DNA of 34,209 nucleotides from Amanita rubescens (taxonomy: Eukaryota; Basidiomycota; Agaricomycetes; Agaricales; Amanitaceae): NCBI GenBank assembly GCA_015039365.1, contig WION01000554.1, positions 1-34,209 on the forward strand, given 5' to 3'. Both the position numbers and the translations under genes were made by a program. Shown in pieces: positions 1-9,305 of this stretch. The notes under the pieces are model-generated. The model saw nothing but the letters and a program-made list of their open reading frames with translations, did no database searches and was not told the origin of the DNA. The stretch's first letter is position 1. Each line of letters starts with the position of its first letter.

Positions 1-790
1 TGATGAAGACTCTAATATGGCGTTGAGTAAGCAGTCTTGAATATCTCATCTTTACCGAACTCATCTGGCTTCGTTTCTGTCCAGCGCTTCAGTTGCAGTG
101 GTGTACAGGAAGCGTGTATGTGAGGACATTGGGGTTTGGATAAAAACCCGCTTTGAAGCTTTAGAGATTTGTGACGGTATGTTTTTCCCTTCTCCGACAT
201 AAGTCAACAATGTGAGATCATTGACTCAGTAAACAGGAGGATTTGTAGCTAAAGTGGCTTCATTGTTGTATGAGAGTATAACGGCTTGTAGAATTACTAT
301 TTAATTAATATCTTACCAATTTATGTGCTCGGCGTTGGGGTGCGTCAAAAACTTAAAGCGCGTCAACGTGCATCACGTGGTATCTTTATTTTTCTCTCTG
401 CTTTCATTCACAATCGCTTTGCTACCCACATGGAACACCCCCAATATCCTAATTTAATGGGCAGCAGCATGGATATGCCAAGGATCAAACACAAGTTATG
501 CCTCTCGGCATACTGTGTCCCGGCCCAATGTCGTCGGGGGCGGAGTCAGGGTTAGGGTCAACCTCCCTATATGCACGTCCAGCTTGACACTGTTGGGCTA
601 ACTCATTCATCAACAGCTTTTACTAAAACTACCACAGGAACCTGAAAGACGAAGGAGAAGCGAGCAGAGCGAAAGCAAGCCTTGGAAGTTTCGCCTTCTT
701 GATTGAGCACATGTAATTAAGCTCATAAACCCACTCGTGTGAGTGTTCATTTCACCCTCCTAGATTTACGTGATAATGCATTCTTCACAG
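1..790. other. No recognisable gene
   Basis: Mixed-composition sequence with only short ORFs, none resembling a known family. A GTGAGT...CACAG segment at about 739-790 could be the intron upstream of the next feature, but the sequence before it is stop-rich in all frames, so no exon is called here. Confidence 0.4.
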
Positions 791-1136
791 TGCATTAAAC
801 AGCTGCCCGGACTCCAAGTTGGCCTTACATGAAAAAGATGTCAATAACTTGCCCAGACCGGTGGACGAAGACGAAGCTGAGGCTAGTTCTGCTTCCCGGC
901 GAGAAGCAGAGAAACACCCGGTCAAACAACAGAGGTAAGTACCACTGCCCTCTCACGACCGTTGTCGCCGCCTTGAGTTTTCTGAGAACTGGTAATTTTG
1001 TAGACAACAGCTGCCGAAGAAGACCACACCACTCGACAAGACTCGACCGCTTGCTAACAATACTATCCAGACAACGGCAAGTGTCGTTCACATCAAAACG
1101 AGTCATACGGCACTTTTAACTTCTCACTTAGATTAA
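791..1136 (+). CDS. Possible spliced ORF fragment, unknown function
   Basis: I do not recognise this protein. A reading frame through 792-934 (charged, with LALHEKDVNNLPRP and EDEAEASSASRREAEKH) runs into a canonical donor GTAAGT at 935. A TTTTGTAG acceptor ends at 1003. Removing this 69-bp intron joins the frame cleanly to 1004-1133 and a TAA at 1134-1136. The product would be hydrophilic and rich in Lys, Thr and Ser, with no visible domain, signal peptide or membrane segment. No convincing start codon is seen; the frame enters from a possible upstream intron acceptor (CACAG, about 790). It could equally be a gene remnant. The support is the intron grammar plus frame continuity, not homology. 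Confidence 0.3.
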
Positions 1137-1200
1137 TATTCTCTGAGAATCCCACGTCCACCGCTCCCACTGCAAGCCGACACTCGTTATCATTTGATGA

Positions 1201-1645
1201 CGCTCAAAACCTTTTTCTAATCGTTCAAGAACGCAATTGAACCACAACAGAATACAGCTAAGGCTCCCATCACTAATAGCAATACCAACACCGCCAAAAC
1301 AAATTGAAACTTGCAAAAGACAACTAGTAACGAGACTCGGAGAGGAATCAAACACATCACGAATTGAAGTAGCCGAGTAAGTCATATTTACATAACCGCA
1401 AGACTCGGCTGACGAATATGAATAGGAATCTTTTCAACATCGACTTCCAGAAGATGCACAACAACAAAGGAACGCATGACCAGTTTAATGAGGCTTGGGT
1501 GGCACTTACAGACGCGCAGAAACAGGTACGTCAGATAACAAGCGACCTGAATTTGATTGATAACTACATTATAATGATCGTAGTCTCGAGGTATAGTAAG
1601 GCCTTCAAGTCGTCACAACTCCCTTCCTTTATATAGCGCAAGAAG
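1201..1645 (+). CDS. Possible multi-exon gene fragment, unknown function
   Basis: Three open segments are joined by two good introns. Segment 1201-1376 (ending RLGEESNTSRIEVAE) meets GTAAGT at 1377. Intron 1377-1425 (49 bp) has a branch-like GGCTGACGA and ends in AATAG. Exon 1426-1525 reads NLFNIDFQKMHNN...NEAWVALTDAQKQ. Intron 1526-1583 (58 bp) runs from GTACGT to CGTAG. Exon 1584-1645 ends at another GTAAGC donor. Phases match at both junctions. The product is hydrophilic and not recognised. It may belong to the same gene as the ORF at 791-1136, but connecting the two needs an unseen intron or a frameshift near 1230. No 3' end was found. Confidence 0.33.
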
Positions 1646-1740
1646 GTAAGCTTCCATTCATTAATCAAGTCATATCCTAATGTTATCTACATAAATGGCA
1701 AAGAAACTGGAAGGAAATACGAAAGCTGACGGAGGCAGGG

Positions 1741-1888
1741 ATGGATGTGAGTGAGGATAGTGAGCAGAAACAAGCGGGGAGGAGCGGGAATGAGCAGGAG
1801 GAGCGGAAACAAGCGGGGAGGAGCGGGAATGAGCAGGAGGAGGGAGGAGCGGGAATGAGCAGGAACAAGCGGGGGGGAGCGGAAAATA
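1741..1888 (+). repeat. Purine-rich minisatellite
   Basis: A strongly A/G-only top strand made of GAGCGGGAATGAGCAGGAG-type and GCGGAAACAAGCGGGGAG-type blocks. The clearest period is about 39 bp, with roughly two full copies and partial copies on either side. ORFs crossing it on both strands are low-complexity and are not called as genes. Long polypurine tracts of this kind can adopt triplex structure; that is general knowledge, not shown here. Confidence 0.75.
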
Positions 1889-2118
1889 GGACAGTTGCAT
1901 GTTTCTCAGTGGCGAATGCATGTTTTCAAAGACAAACGGTTTCGGGATGACTTGAGCGGAAATTTTGACGAGATCGGACATTGTGACGGCGTAGAAGCCG
2001 TCCCATCCCGCTAAATACGGAATCACGCGGTTTTGACCTGTTTCTCACAGAATCGTTTTTGACTGGGGTTGACGTGTGACGTGTAACGTTGGTGCGTTCA
2101 TTATCTTTTCCAACAAAA

Positions 2119-2149
2119 GTGGCACGTGTGCCACAGGTCCCGCTACGTG
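2119..2149 (-). repeat. Dispersed hairpin repeat, copy 1
   Basis: A GTGGCAC/GTGCCAC hairpin (7-bp stem, 2-nt loop) followed by AGGTCCCGCTACGTG. The reverse complement matches 9468-9498 at about 28 of 31 positions, and the second copy keeps the stem although its bases changed. This suggests a transposon end or other mobile hairpin element. Confidence 0.6.
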
Positions 2150-2387
2150 CTGGACGACATATACAAAACCTCCGACGCCTGAGCAGGTCAAATCAGGCCA
2201 CGTCAGCCGAGTCAGCCTTTCTCAGGTTGACAATGGCTTAATCCGAAAGGGCATCTGACAGTAATCCGTCAGGCTGAACGGGATTTGCAGGCAAAGATAT
2301 TCCTCATAGTATCAGGCAGCCCTGCTACTGTCTGTTTGCGCTCGGGCCCTCCTTTTGATTTCAGATAATATGAATAACTTGTGGGAT

Positions 2388-2422
2388 GTGGGCCACCGCT
2401 TCGCGTGGCATGGTCCGAGGCC
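2388..2422 (+). repeat. Dispersed 35-bp repeat, copy 1
   Basis: GTGGGCCACCGC...GGTCCGAGGCC is repeated at 4714-4748 with one difference in 35 bases. A 14-bp TCCTTTCAGGCCTC lies about 125 bp downstream here and just upstream of the second copy, so the two copies share pieces in a different order. The likely source is a decayed mobile element. Confidence 0.65.
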
Positions 2423-2859
2423 GGATGGCTTCATATATTGAGTCTTTGCCGTGCGTAGCGTATCTTTATTTCGACATCACTCGGGAATTTTCCGTGCCTG
2501 CGTCGCGTTTCACCGTGGACGTTCGTCGGGAAATCCATGCCAGGGATTCCTTTCAGGCCTCAGTGGATTTCAAGCGAGGTTGCTGCTAATGCAGGCAGCG
2601 CTTCGTGAGCATATAAAGCGCATGAATTAGAATATCTCCTGAATACCAATCATAAGACCTAGGGGCAAAACAAATATCCCTAAAAATATTCATGGACCAG
2701 TCCACTTGTGCAAACCGTAGCATAGAAGCGGTATTATGAGCAGTGGTATGATGTATTAAGGGGATCCATAGACACGAAAACACCAGTGTCAGCAATATTA
2801 CAAACCCCTGTTCTTCCATTGAAACTGCACTGGAGCCACTCGCACGGATACTATGATAT

Positions 2860-3547
2860 TTGCCTGCACGCTTCTTGTCCCGAAAGAAGTCATGCAACGA
2901 ATGCTCGAATCGAAGCGAATGCATCCTGCGTAATTTGAGCCGCAATTGATTCGCAGACATCAACAAATGTAAGGCGCGATTCACCACGGGCGAATACAGC
3001 GACCTCACATCTAGCCGTTGAGAAAGCATCTGCATGTAGAGTTGGTCCGATTGAGCATATGGTGAGGAAGATGTGGCTAGACGGAGTTGTAAAATGGTAT
3101 CGACCTTCATCGGGACAAGCCTGGCCTACGACCAGAGAAGTCGCTCATTATAATTGATGGCGTAGACGAATGCGCGAGCGAACAAGAACAAAATCTTGTT
3201 CTGACGCTCATCGCGGATGCGTTGGGGCGTACTAGCATCCCTCTACGTTTTCTTATTTGCAGTAGACCGGAGGCTCATATTGAGGAAATATTGGATATGG
3301 AAAACATGAAATTGAAGGCTCGCGCGCGCAGTTGTATTGGATGAGAAGTTTGCACCGAATGAGCTACTTGGAGGGCCAGTTTTTCCGTATTTTTTCGAAA
3401 TGTAAAATCTCGTCATTCCCGTCTGACGCGGATATTCAGCACCTGTTATCATCAGGTCAATTCGTATACGCATCGACCATCATCAAGTTCATCGATGACG
3501 ATGACTGCCTTCCCAAAGAGCAGCTTGTCGAAAACCTTCAAATTTAG
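2860..3547 (+). pseudogene. NACHT-type NLR fragment (broken), plus strand
   Basis: Frame 0 from about 3093 reads GLRPEKSLIIIDGVDECASE (around 3123-3182), a textbook NACHT Walker B region, and then RFLICSRPEAHIEEIL, the sensor-like segment after it in fungal NACHT NLRs. A slip at the CGCGCGCGC run (about 3321-3329) moves the frame to VVLDEKFAPNE. A second shift near 3370 moves it to EGQFFRIFSK...FPSDADIQHLLSSGQFVYAST, then IIKFIDDDDCLPKEQL, ending at 3547. The order matches the family. Upstream, 2860-3090 resembles the middle of NACHT (..ESKRM..QLIRRHQQM..) but is full of stops. NACHT proteins are cytoplasmic STAND ATPases implicated in non-self recognition. Two frameshifts within about 60 bp and missing ends make this a pseudogene. 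Confidence 0.72.
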
Positions 3548-4110
3548 GTGATCGAATTGGATGTGATTTGGTATGGATTAAACGCTTTGTCTTCGGTAGA
3601 GATTCAATATACGGGAATGTTTCGAAATGGATGTGGCCAATTGCCATGCTAGAGTAAAAAACAAACGATCTGCCATGCTGCGATCTGGGGTGTTCATTAG
3701 GGGAAAAATGAAGTCGCCAAACGGCTATCCTTGTAACGTTCGGCAATGGTTTGAGCAATAGCAGACTTGCGAGGAGAGGATGGGTAGATGTACACTGAGC
3801 CGTCCTCAGGTGACCAACTGCGAATTTCTGTGACGAGTCGGTCGAATGCGGTGATGTGCTGCGGTTGGCACGGTGGACGTGTCTGTGGTCAGAATCCTGA
3901 GTCTAGTGTCTTGCAACTCGTTCCACATCCAGCCAACAACCGTACGGCTCTACCTCATACAGCCGGCCATATAACCATATGGTGCGTTGTTTCGGATACA
4001 AGTCGTTGATCCAGTCTGAAATTACTTTCAGAACCTTTTCGAGGGTCTGGGGATGACACAAAGGGGGTGGTAGCGGGCTAAGGAATCGTGCATTGCTGCC
4101 TCCGAAATGT
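3548..4110 (-). pseudogene. NACHT-type NLR fragment (broken), minus strand
   Basis: Reading the minus strand downward, 4065-3965 gives EKVLKVISDWINDLYPKQ followed by TIWLYG, the linker and first strand before a NACHT P-loop. Nearer 3800 a second, similar linker (DRLVTEIRSWSPEDGSVYIY) leads into PSSPRKSAIAQTIAERY and LATSFF, the P-loop helix and strand of NACHT. The expected GxxGxGKS glycines are replaced by SSPRKS. Stops follow SFFP; a shifted frame continues with MADRLFFTLAWQLATSI and then decays near 3550. It carries the N-terminal half of the domain, whereas the plus-strand fragment next to it carries mainly the C-terminal half. The two meet tail to tail at about 3547. Frameshifts, stops and P-loop loss indicate a dead gene. 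Confidence 0.65.
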
Positions 4111-4320
4111 GTGATTTAAAATTGAGGAAGAGAGATTGTCGAGAACTGAGAGAGAGATATGAGGATGAGGTCACCAACTTGAAGCAAATATTACCTACTA
4201 TTCAAATCATCGCCAACGGGGTAAGGGCGAGCAGACAAAGCTCTGGAGAGTGTGCGAGGCATATTCGGCGCTAGGCTAGAAGTGAGCGAGACACGGGAAG
4301 CGAGCAGGTAGGCATTACTT
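4111..4320 (+). other. Possible coiled-coil exon remnant
   Basis: The plus strand reads DLKLRKRDCRELRERYEDEV and then TNLKQILPTIQIIANGV. This charged, heptad-compatible helix is followed in another frame by ADKALESVRGIFGARLEVSE. Such helices often precede the nucleotide-binding domain of fungal NLRs, but I see no decisive motif. A stop and a frame change interrupt it. It may be an exon plus a short intron (GGGTAAGG at about 4219), or debris. Confidence 0.25.
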
Positions 4321-4624
4321 CTGGAGTATGTTATCGCCGAGAACAAGAGGATTTGGGCGGGCTGTGCAGTGATTTCTGGAGGAGGGAAATGACCACCCGC
4401 AACTGAGTAGTAAGCGGGATCGAGCAGAAACGCTTAGGTGCTTACCAAGTATCCATAAGCCGTTTTCCCGACCTGGCTTTCATGTTGTCGCTCAAAACAA
4501 CTCTTGAGGTCCTCGTTGAAGAATCGAGACACGAGGGAAACACTCGAGTGGTGTCGTGCTAGGGATTCAGTCGGGCCTTGTTCATGTCTTCTCGTGTATG
4601 GCCAGGACGTTTTCGGCTGTGCGT

Positions 4625-4657
4625 GTCTCGCGTTTTCCCGGTCCAAGTCCCGGACCT
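4625..4657 (+). repeat. Dispersed repeat, copy 1 (core)
   Basis: Core GTCTCGCGTTTTCCCGGT followed by CCAAGTCCCGGACCT. It matches 6068-6100 at about 30 of 33 positions. Weaker similarity extends some 40 bp upstream in both copies (TATGGCCAGGACGTT versus TCTGGCCGGGATGTT). Probably a decayed mobile-element copy. Confidence 0.6.
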
Positions 4658-4688
4658 AGCCGCACCAGCAAGAGACCGAGTCCTTTCA

Positions 4689-4748
4689 GGCCTCGGAAAA
4701 CTTGACTTGAGAAGTGGGCCACCGCATCGCGTGGCATGGTCCGAGGCC
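4689..4748. repeat. 60-bp hairpin containing dispersed repeat copy 2
   Basis: GGCCTCGGA (4689-4697) and TCCGAGGCC (4740-4748) form a perfect 9-bp stem. The 35-bp repeat shared with 2388-2422 occupies the right part (4714-4748). Confidence 0.6.
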
Positions 4749-6067
4749 ACATTCACGTGCACTGCCTTACAATATGTCCATGATATATGTTAAGAAATGC
4801 AATAATATATGTATGCTCAGCAACTGTGTGGAGATCGTATCAGGAATGTTGAAAATAACATACAATGCTTTCAACTGCTAACAAGATCGACTAGATCATA
4901 TTCCAACGCCACGGACTCTGAAATTCCAGCAAGACACTCCGGGAGTCAGGTGATACACTCAAGGTCGAACCACTGCATGCGCTACGAGCTCAAGGGAAGG
5001 CGGGGGCAATGTAGCAGGCACTGCGATCCGAACCCCGGTGTCGGTCTTGACTCTTGAGATAAAGAGAGTTTATTTGTCGCAGACATTACTCGTCGTCGCC
5101 GAAAACCGTGCGACACTCATCACCGGAAGGCAGGGGCAAATGCACAAGTCGGGCTTTTCACCTAGAGGAAGACGGTCATCATGAGTTCCGGATAGAGGAA
5201 TGACACCCGTATGTCGGGTCTCACCGTTAGTAGAGGAGAAGAGCATCGAGCTGGAGAAGGTCTCGTCTCGGGCCTCGTCGCGATTTATGTCATGTCGATT
5301 CTGAATGGTGGCCGGCCCAACATGTACACGGCTGCTGGGGGGACCAGCCACCAGGAGCACTTCGAACGGTGAGCGCAAATGTGTGGTGTCCCGCCACGTC
5401 ATGCAACGAGTCTCGGATCCAGCCGTCTTGTTAAAAGACAGCTGCGAGATGCAGTGCTGGAGTAAAGAATCTGAAACAAGGAACGCGTTAAGCGACCTTT
5501 GAAAGAGCTAGACGAAACGGCATCTCCGAGTCTTTGGGCGAAGCGTCGATTACGAGCTATTCTGGTCGGCAGGAGGGCGAGCGAGTGAGTTAACAGCGTG
5601 AGTCACGGCGAGCTTGTGTTGGTCATGCGACTCGTCTTGTTCAAGCGTGCAGAAATAGTCGGCAGAGAGACGAGTGTTTTAGCTGCATGAGGTGCACCGA
5701 GTAGGGTCGTCGGTCTTGTGAGATGAGAGTCGGCACTTATGAGATGAGAGTCAACAAGATGAGTGGACATTGGCGAGCGAGGGAGAGTGTCCCTAGGAAC
5801 GATCTGCTTCCCGGTCTCAATCTTGAGAGGTGGGAAGTCGTTCTCATGAAAGCGGCGCACTCGGGTCGCCACTGCTGAGGCCCGAACATAGTCAACGGGG
5901 AAGGTCAATTTTATCGTCGTGTCTATCGTTTTCTGGTCGGTCCTTCATCGCAGCTCATAGCTGTCGTAGAATGTGCCCGTCGCATAGAAGTAGAAGGAAT
6001 CATTCGCGGCGTGCGTATGTCTCGCGTCTGGCCGGGATGTTCTTCACTGGAAAATGCTGTCCGCACT
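4749..6067. other. No recognisable gene
   Basis: ORFs up to about 110 codons occur on both strands, but none shows a domain, a convincing intron pattern or a biased composition. Codon-like signal is weak. The stretch lies between copies of dispersed repeats and is best read as decayed sequence. Confidence 0.45.
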
Positions 6068-6100
6068 GTCTCGCGTTTTCCCGGTGTAAATCCCGGACCT
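6068..6100 (+). repeat. Dispersed repeat, copy 2 (core)
   Basis: Same core as 4625-4657, with three differences clustered at GGTGTAAA versus GGTCCAAG. Confidence 0.6.
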
Positions 6101-6198
6101 TGTTAGCATGCCTGGCGTTAGGAGATGGATGTCACTTAGGGCTGGAAAACGTTGCCAGTATATATCGTGTGCTGCTTGAATGTCTTGCCTAACAGTCT

Positions 6199-7172
6199 TT
6201 ATCTGCGCAAAGACATTATGCATTTTTCTGCGGCCTCGACAGTTTCAAATCTAAAATCCGCGTTTAAAAACGGAACCTCGAAACGTAAAGACAGCCGCTC
6301 TCGCTCTCCTTGACGTGTCGAGTAAATGTCCGGACACTGCGAATGGCCCCAAAAGGCGCAGCGAGCGCATATAGTTGCTCTTCAGGAAAATGAGGAGGTA
6401 GGCCATTGATATAAACGTTAGGTGTCTTATGGGAGCTATCGATATTGATACAGTTGTTGAGATAAATATCTCGGGAGTTGGAAGGCGCTAACCGCTCGGC
6501 AACGCTTTCCTCTGCTATATGAGAATGTTGGGTCGTCTCCTTGGGGACTACGACAGGCTGCGAAGGAGTTGGCTTAGTAGGGGGACCTGGCGCTTCGCTG
6601 TCAGACGTGACGTCCTGGAGAGGGATGGTTTTCTGCAAAGGAGCTGGCGGCAATTGAGGCAAAAGGATGTCATCCGATACATTAGCCGTCTTTTGCTGTT
6701 GTGTAATGGTAGGGGAGACATGAACGTCCTCAGGAACGTGTTCAGAGTCGGGCGCTGTTCATAAGGGTCAAGGAATTGTCAATATAGCGTTGAATATAAA
6801 CAAACCTGTCGATGTATGCGCACTGGGCACAGCGTTTTCAAGACCAAGCGAAGACAAAAAGATCTCGACGTCGGAGGACTTCGAGTCCTCCAACTCTCCG
6901 TCCTCTTGAGATCCAGAAGAGGGTTCCTTGCTAATGCGAGACGAGTCGCTCTTTGGACTCGCGACTGCAGTGGTACTTGGCGTGTCTGCAAGCAAAGACA
7001 AAGCGGTTGGAACGGCCGGTATGCATAGAGGAGAAAGTTCTGGGAGACGCGCAGGAGTAGCAAGTGATGACGGGTCCTTCTCGCGGACCACAGTGGGAAG
7101 CGTCCCAGACATCCCCGATGTGTCCTTCATGTCACCATAACCGAAAAACCAGCTTTCTCTCGGGCCTGTCAT
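6199..7172 (-). pseudogene. RRM-type RNA-binding protein gene, C-terminally truncated
   Basis: Exon 7172-6806 begins MTGPRESWFFGYGDMKD and is Ser/Pro-rich and acidic (SGSQEDGELEDSKSSDVEIF). A 51-bp intron (6805-6755, GTTTGT...GAACAG) joins in phase to an exon continuing PDSEHVPEDVHVSPT and LLPQLPPAPLQ. This ends in an RRM: TPNVYINGLPPHF (RNP2-like strand), then LYALAAPFGAIRSVRTFTRH and ESESG. The expected YGFV (RNP1) is absent. After about 45 bp the next RRM segment, FETVEAAEKCIMSLRR, appears at 6249-6202 but ends in TAA. The domain is therefore broken between RNP2 and its C-terminal helix and lacks everything downstream. An unusual intron could rescue part of it, but the frame does not fit a simple GT-AG splice. 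The RRM family binds single-stranded RNA; the specific target is unknown. Confidence 0.6.
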
Positions 7173-7202
7173 AATTCCAGGTCCACCACTATCGAAATTT
7201 CA

Positions 7203-7481
7203 ATGGCGGATCTATACGCCCGTTGCACCCCTACGATCCATTGCTCGGCCGATTACCAAGCACACACTGTCAACAAATGCGAGCATGTCGAATTCCCCGA
7301 CGTCCCTCCATCGCTCACAACCGTCCCCCTCGAAGAAGAGGTCGAAGAGCCTTTTCCACCACCCGTCATCGCTGAAGAGGATAACCAACCTCTAGCCTAC
7401 ACTGCAACTAAATCCATCAAGAATATGGTACTACCTAATTTAGAGCAGTCACTACTCAACCGATTCCCGCTACGTAAGTAG
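7203..7481 (+). CDS. Small hypothetical ORF (92 codons)
   Basis: ATG at 7203, stop at 7481. The product starts MADLYARCTPTIHCSADY, has an acidic/proline centre (LEEEVEEPFPPPVIAEED) and ends SLLNRFPLRK. No family recognised. Its ATG is only about 30 bp from the divergent ATG of the RRM remnant, which is too close for two independent promoters. Either this ORF or that start is not real, or the ORF is a remnant of a longer gene. Confidence 0.3.
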   Translation: MADLYARCTPTIHCSADYQAHTVNKCEHVEFPDVPPSLTTVPLEEEVEEPFPPPVIAEEDNQPLAYTATKSIKNMVLPNLEQSLLNRFPLRK

Positions 7482-7536
7482 TGGGTTCAGTCCGACGAAC
7501 GACTGAGGCCCAGTGAGTGCGGCAGCAGTCACCTGA

Positions 7537-7557
7537 CATTTGTGACGGTCACAAATG
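7537..7557. repeat. Perfect 21-bp palindrome
   Basis: CATTTGTGAC and GTCACAAATG are separated by a single G. Lies in non-coding DNA. Confidence 0.85.
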
Positions 7558-7733
7558 AGTGACAAAATCCCGACTACACGGTATGATCGGAAAGAAACTT
7601 CCTCAGCGCTTTCGACATCCGGCAGAAGTCTCCTGAAACATCCGGCAAATCAACGAGACTAAAAGTAAAAAATGTTCAAATCCACAGCTTTGTCGCTCTG
7701 AAAATGTATGAGCTGCTCATGAAGTCAGTGTGA

Positions 7734-7933
7734 GGTTGTGATCACAACGGTCTTGTATCAAATGCTCCTGTGATGAAAGGCATTAGGCAACTCGTGCGGT
7801 TGTGATCGCAGCGCAGCGCTTTCATTGTTTCGATCCACATCCATTTATAATTTACGTCGCTCGCAACTCACGCGGTTGTGATCGGATCGCTCCATTCATC
7901 GTTCCACGAAAAGCATCCCGCGCGGTTGTGATC
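7734..7933 (+). repeat. Four spaced copies of GGTTGTGATC
   Basis: Exact copies at 7734-7743, 7798-7807, 7874-7883 and 7924-7933, spaced 64, 76 and 50 bp. Three are preceded by GC. The first is part of a perfect 14-bp palindrome, GTTGTGATCACAAC (7735-7748). Could be a cluster of protein-binding sites or the remains of a degenerate tandem repeat; no gene nearby decides between them. Confidence 0.7.
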
Positions 7934-8210
7934 ACAGTGTAGAAAATGTCTTGTGATGAACACCTGATTGCTTTCAACAAAGTTACTGCTAAGATCAACA
8001 CGCTGCATGCGAAATTCATGAAAGAAGAACAGTGTTTTTGTCTCCTGGGCCCTAAGGCTCCAGCCATTTAGTATCCAATCTCAATATCTGCCCTAGGCCC
8101 CTATTTGCCGCCTCTCTCAAATGCTTATCTATGGTATGTGGTTCATATTTTTGTTTGGTTAGTACATTTTTGACTTCAAGCATCAGGAAAATAATCATTT
8201 GGCTTAAAAT

Positions 8211-8229
8211 GCCTTATTTAAAATAAGGC
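8211..8229. repeat. AT-rich palindrome
   Basis: GCCTTATTT and AAATAAGGC are separated by one base. It sits 90 bp upstream of the inverted-repeat element at 8316. Confidence 0.8.
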
Positions 8230-8315
8230 CTAATAAGTGGGGTGCCTTATCCCAACCTTGAAGCTCCGAGGGAGCGTAAGGCCCGAAGGGCCGCGCGGAC
8301 GAGGGGCATTAATAT

Positions 8316-8517
8316 GAACTTACAACCCACGCCGCGCACCGGTGAATGACACCGGTGAGCGGTGGTCACGTGGGTGTAATGTCGCGCGTCGCGTCCTTGC
8401 TCTTCTAACTGCTCGCCGAACACATCTAGTACAGCCTCTACCTGAACCACCAACTCACCTGCCACCTCAATATCCGCTGCCACTCATTCACCGGTGCGCG
8501 GCGTGGGTTGCAAGTTC
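8316..8517. mobile_element. MITE-like element with 34-bp terminal inverted repeats
   Basis: The arm at 8316-8349 (GAACTTACAACCCACGC...GGTGAATGA) and the arm at 8484-8517 are reverse complements with one mismatch in 34. They enclose 134 bp. The arm contains the internal palindrome CACCGGTG, repeated once more just inside the left arm. Size and structure fit a miniature inverted-repeat element. No clear target-site duplication is seen, and no coding capacity. Confidence 0.6.
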
Positions 8518-8760
8518 CCACACTCTAGTATCACAGCTCGTCTCTGACCTTTGGCAGAGTCTAGCAATGACCGCTCCGGCTGCTTGGGCTCTGGCAACGA
8601 CCACTCGGAGTACTTCGATTGTGGCAGTGAGTAGAATCTCTTCCATCACTTTGAAAATCTTATCAGGGCCCGTTCGGAGTTCCTCTAACTCGAAGTTTTC
8701 CACCGATACCCACCACCCACGCCAACCGCTTAGCGCTACCCCCCGGATCTCGCCTGCCAA
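8488..8760 (-). CDS. Hypothetical ORF, possibly interrupted by the inverted repeat
   Basis: The minus-strand frame reads MAGEIRGVALSGWRGWWVSV, then ENFELEELRTGPDKIFKVM and TIEVLRVVVARAQAAGAVIA. It looks amphipathic and plausible as protein but matches nothing I know. Its last codons run into the right arm of the 8316-8517 element. Another open frame (MAADIEVAGELVVQVEAVL) continues on the same strand inside the element, one base out of phase. Could be a host gene cut by the element, or chance. Confidence 0.22.
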   Translation of the reverse strand: MAGEIRGVALSGWRGWWVSVENFELEELRTGPDKIFKVMEEILLTATIEVLRVVVARAQAAGAVIARLCQRSETSCDTRVWELATHAAHR

Positions 8761-9160
8761 ACCTGTATGAATACTACTATATGCGTTCCTTTTTCAAGTC
8801 TTGAGCTCACAAGTTATCCAGGCAATGGCTAATGCTGAATTCCGTTCTATACCACATTGAGCAAGGTTGTTACCATTGATCTAAGGTTACTAGAATGTGA
8901 TTTCGTGTACATGATAATCTATAAATTTGTTTACGTAGAATGCATTGAGGTTATTGGAATAAAAAAGTTTCCGTGGAATCATCTTTGACCCTGCAGCTCC
9001 CAATTAAATGAGCAGCGTGTAATATCATGTCCGTGAAACCGACTTCAAAGCACTGCCCGTCATTTTTAGTGATTGTTCCACCAGGGAACATTGAGGGTTG
9101 TTATCAGTGACTATTAGTATGAGATTCCAACCGGCTTATCGCCCACTGCTGACCACTTGC
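8761..9160. other. No recognisable gene
   Basis: AT-richer spacer with no ORF of note and no clear repeats. Confidence 0.5.
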
Positions 9161-9164
9161 GATC

Positions 9165-9305
9165 ACGCTGTCCGGGTCCGGCGTCCACCGTCCACCGCCC
9201 AGTCCACCGCCCACCGCCGAACATCAGCGCATCAACTGTCCACTGTCCACCACCGCCGAACATCCACCGGTCCACCGTCCACCGCCGAACGTCCACCATC
9301 CACCA
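9165..9305 (+). repeat. GTCCACCG-type minisatellite
   Basis: Degenerate tandem blocks of GTCCACCG, CCGCCGAACATC and close variants over about 140 bp. ORFs crossing it on both strands are artefacts of the low-complexity repeat. Confidence 0.8.

Noticed and set aside
825..1106. Minus-strand ORF opposite the possible spliced gene
   Set aside because: No domain and no intron support; the plus strand has matching splice sites with continuous phase.
1670..2026. 118-codon minus-strand ORF rich in Ser, Pro and Phe
   Set aside because: Most of it is the complement of the purine-rich minisatellite at 1741-1888.
3480..3530. AVIVIDELDD read on the minus strand as a Walker B motif
   Set aside because: It is the exact antisense of the plus-strand IKFIDDDDCLPKEQL segment, which fits the NACHT order; the resemblance is coincidental.
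4625..4657. tRNA-derived SINE with a B box (GGTCCAAGTCC)
   Set aside because: The string loosely resembles a B box, but the flanking stem does not pair as a T-arm and no convincing A box or tail is present.
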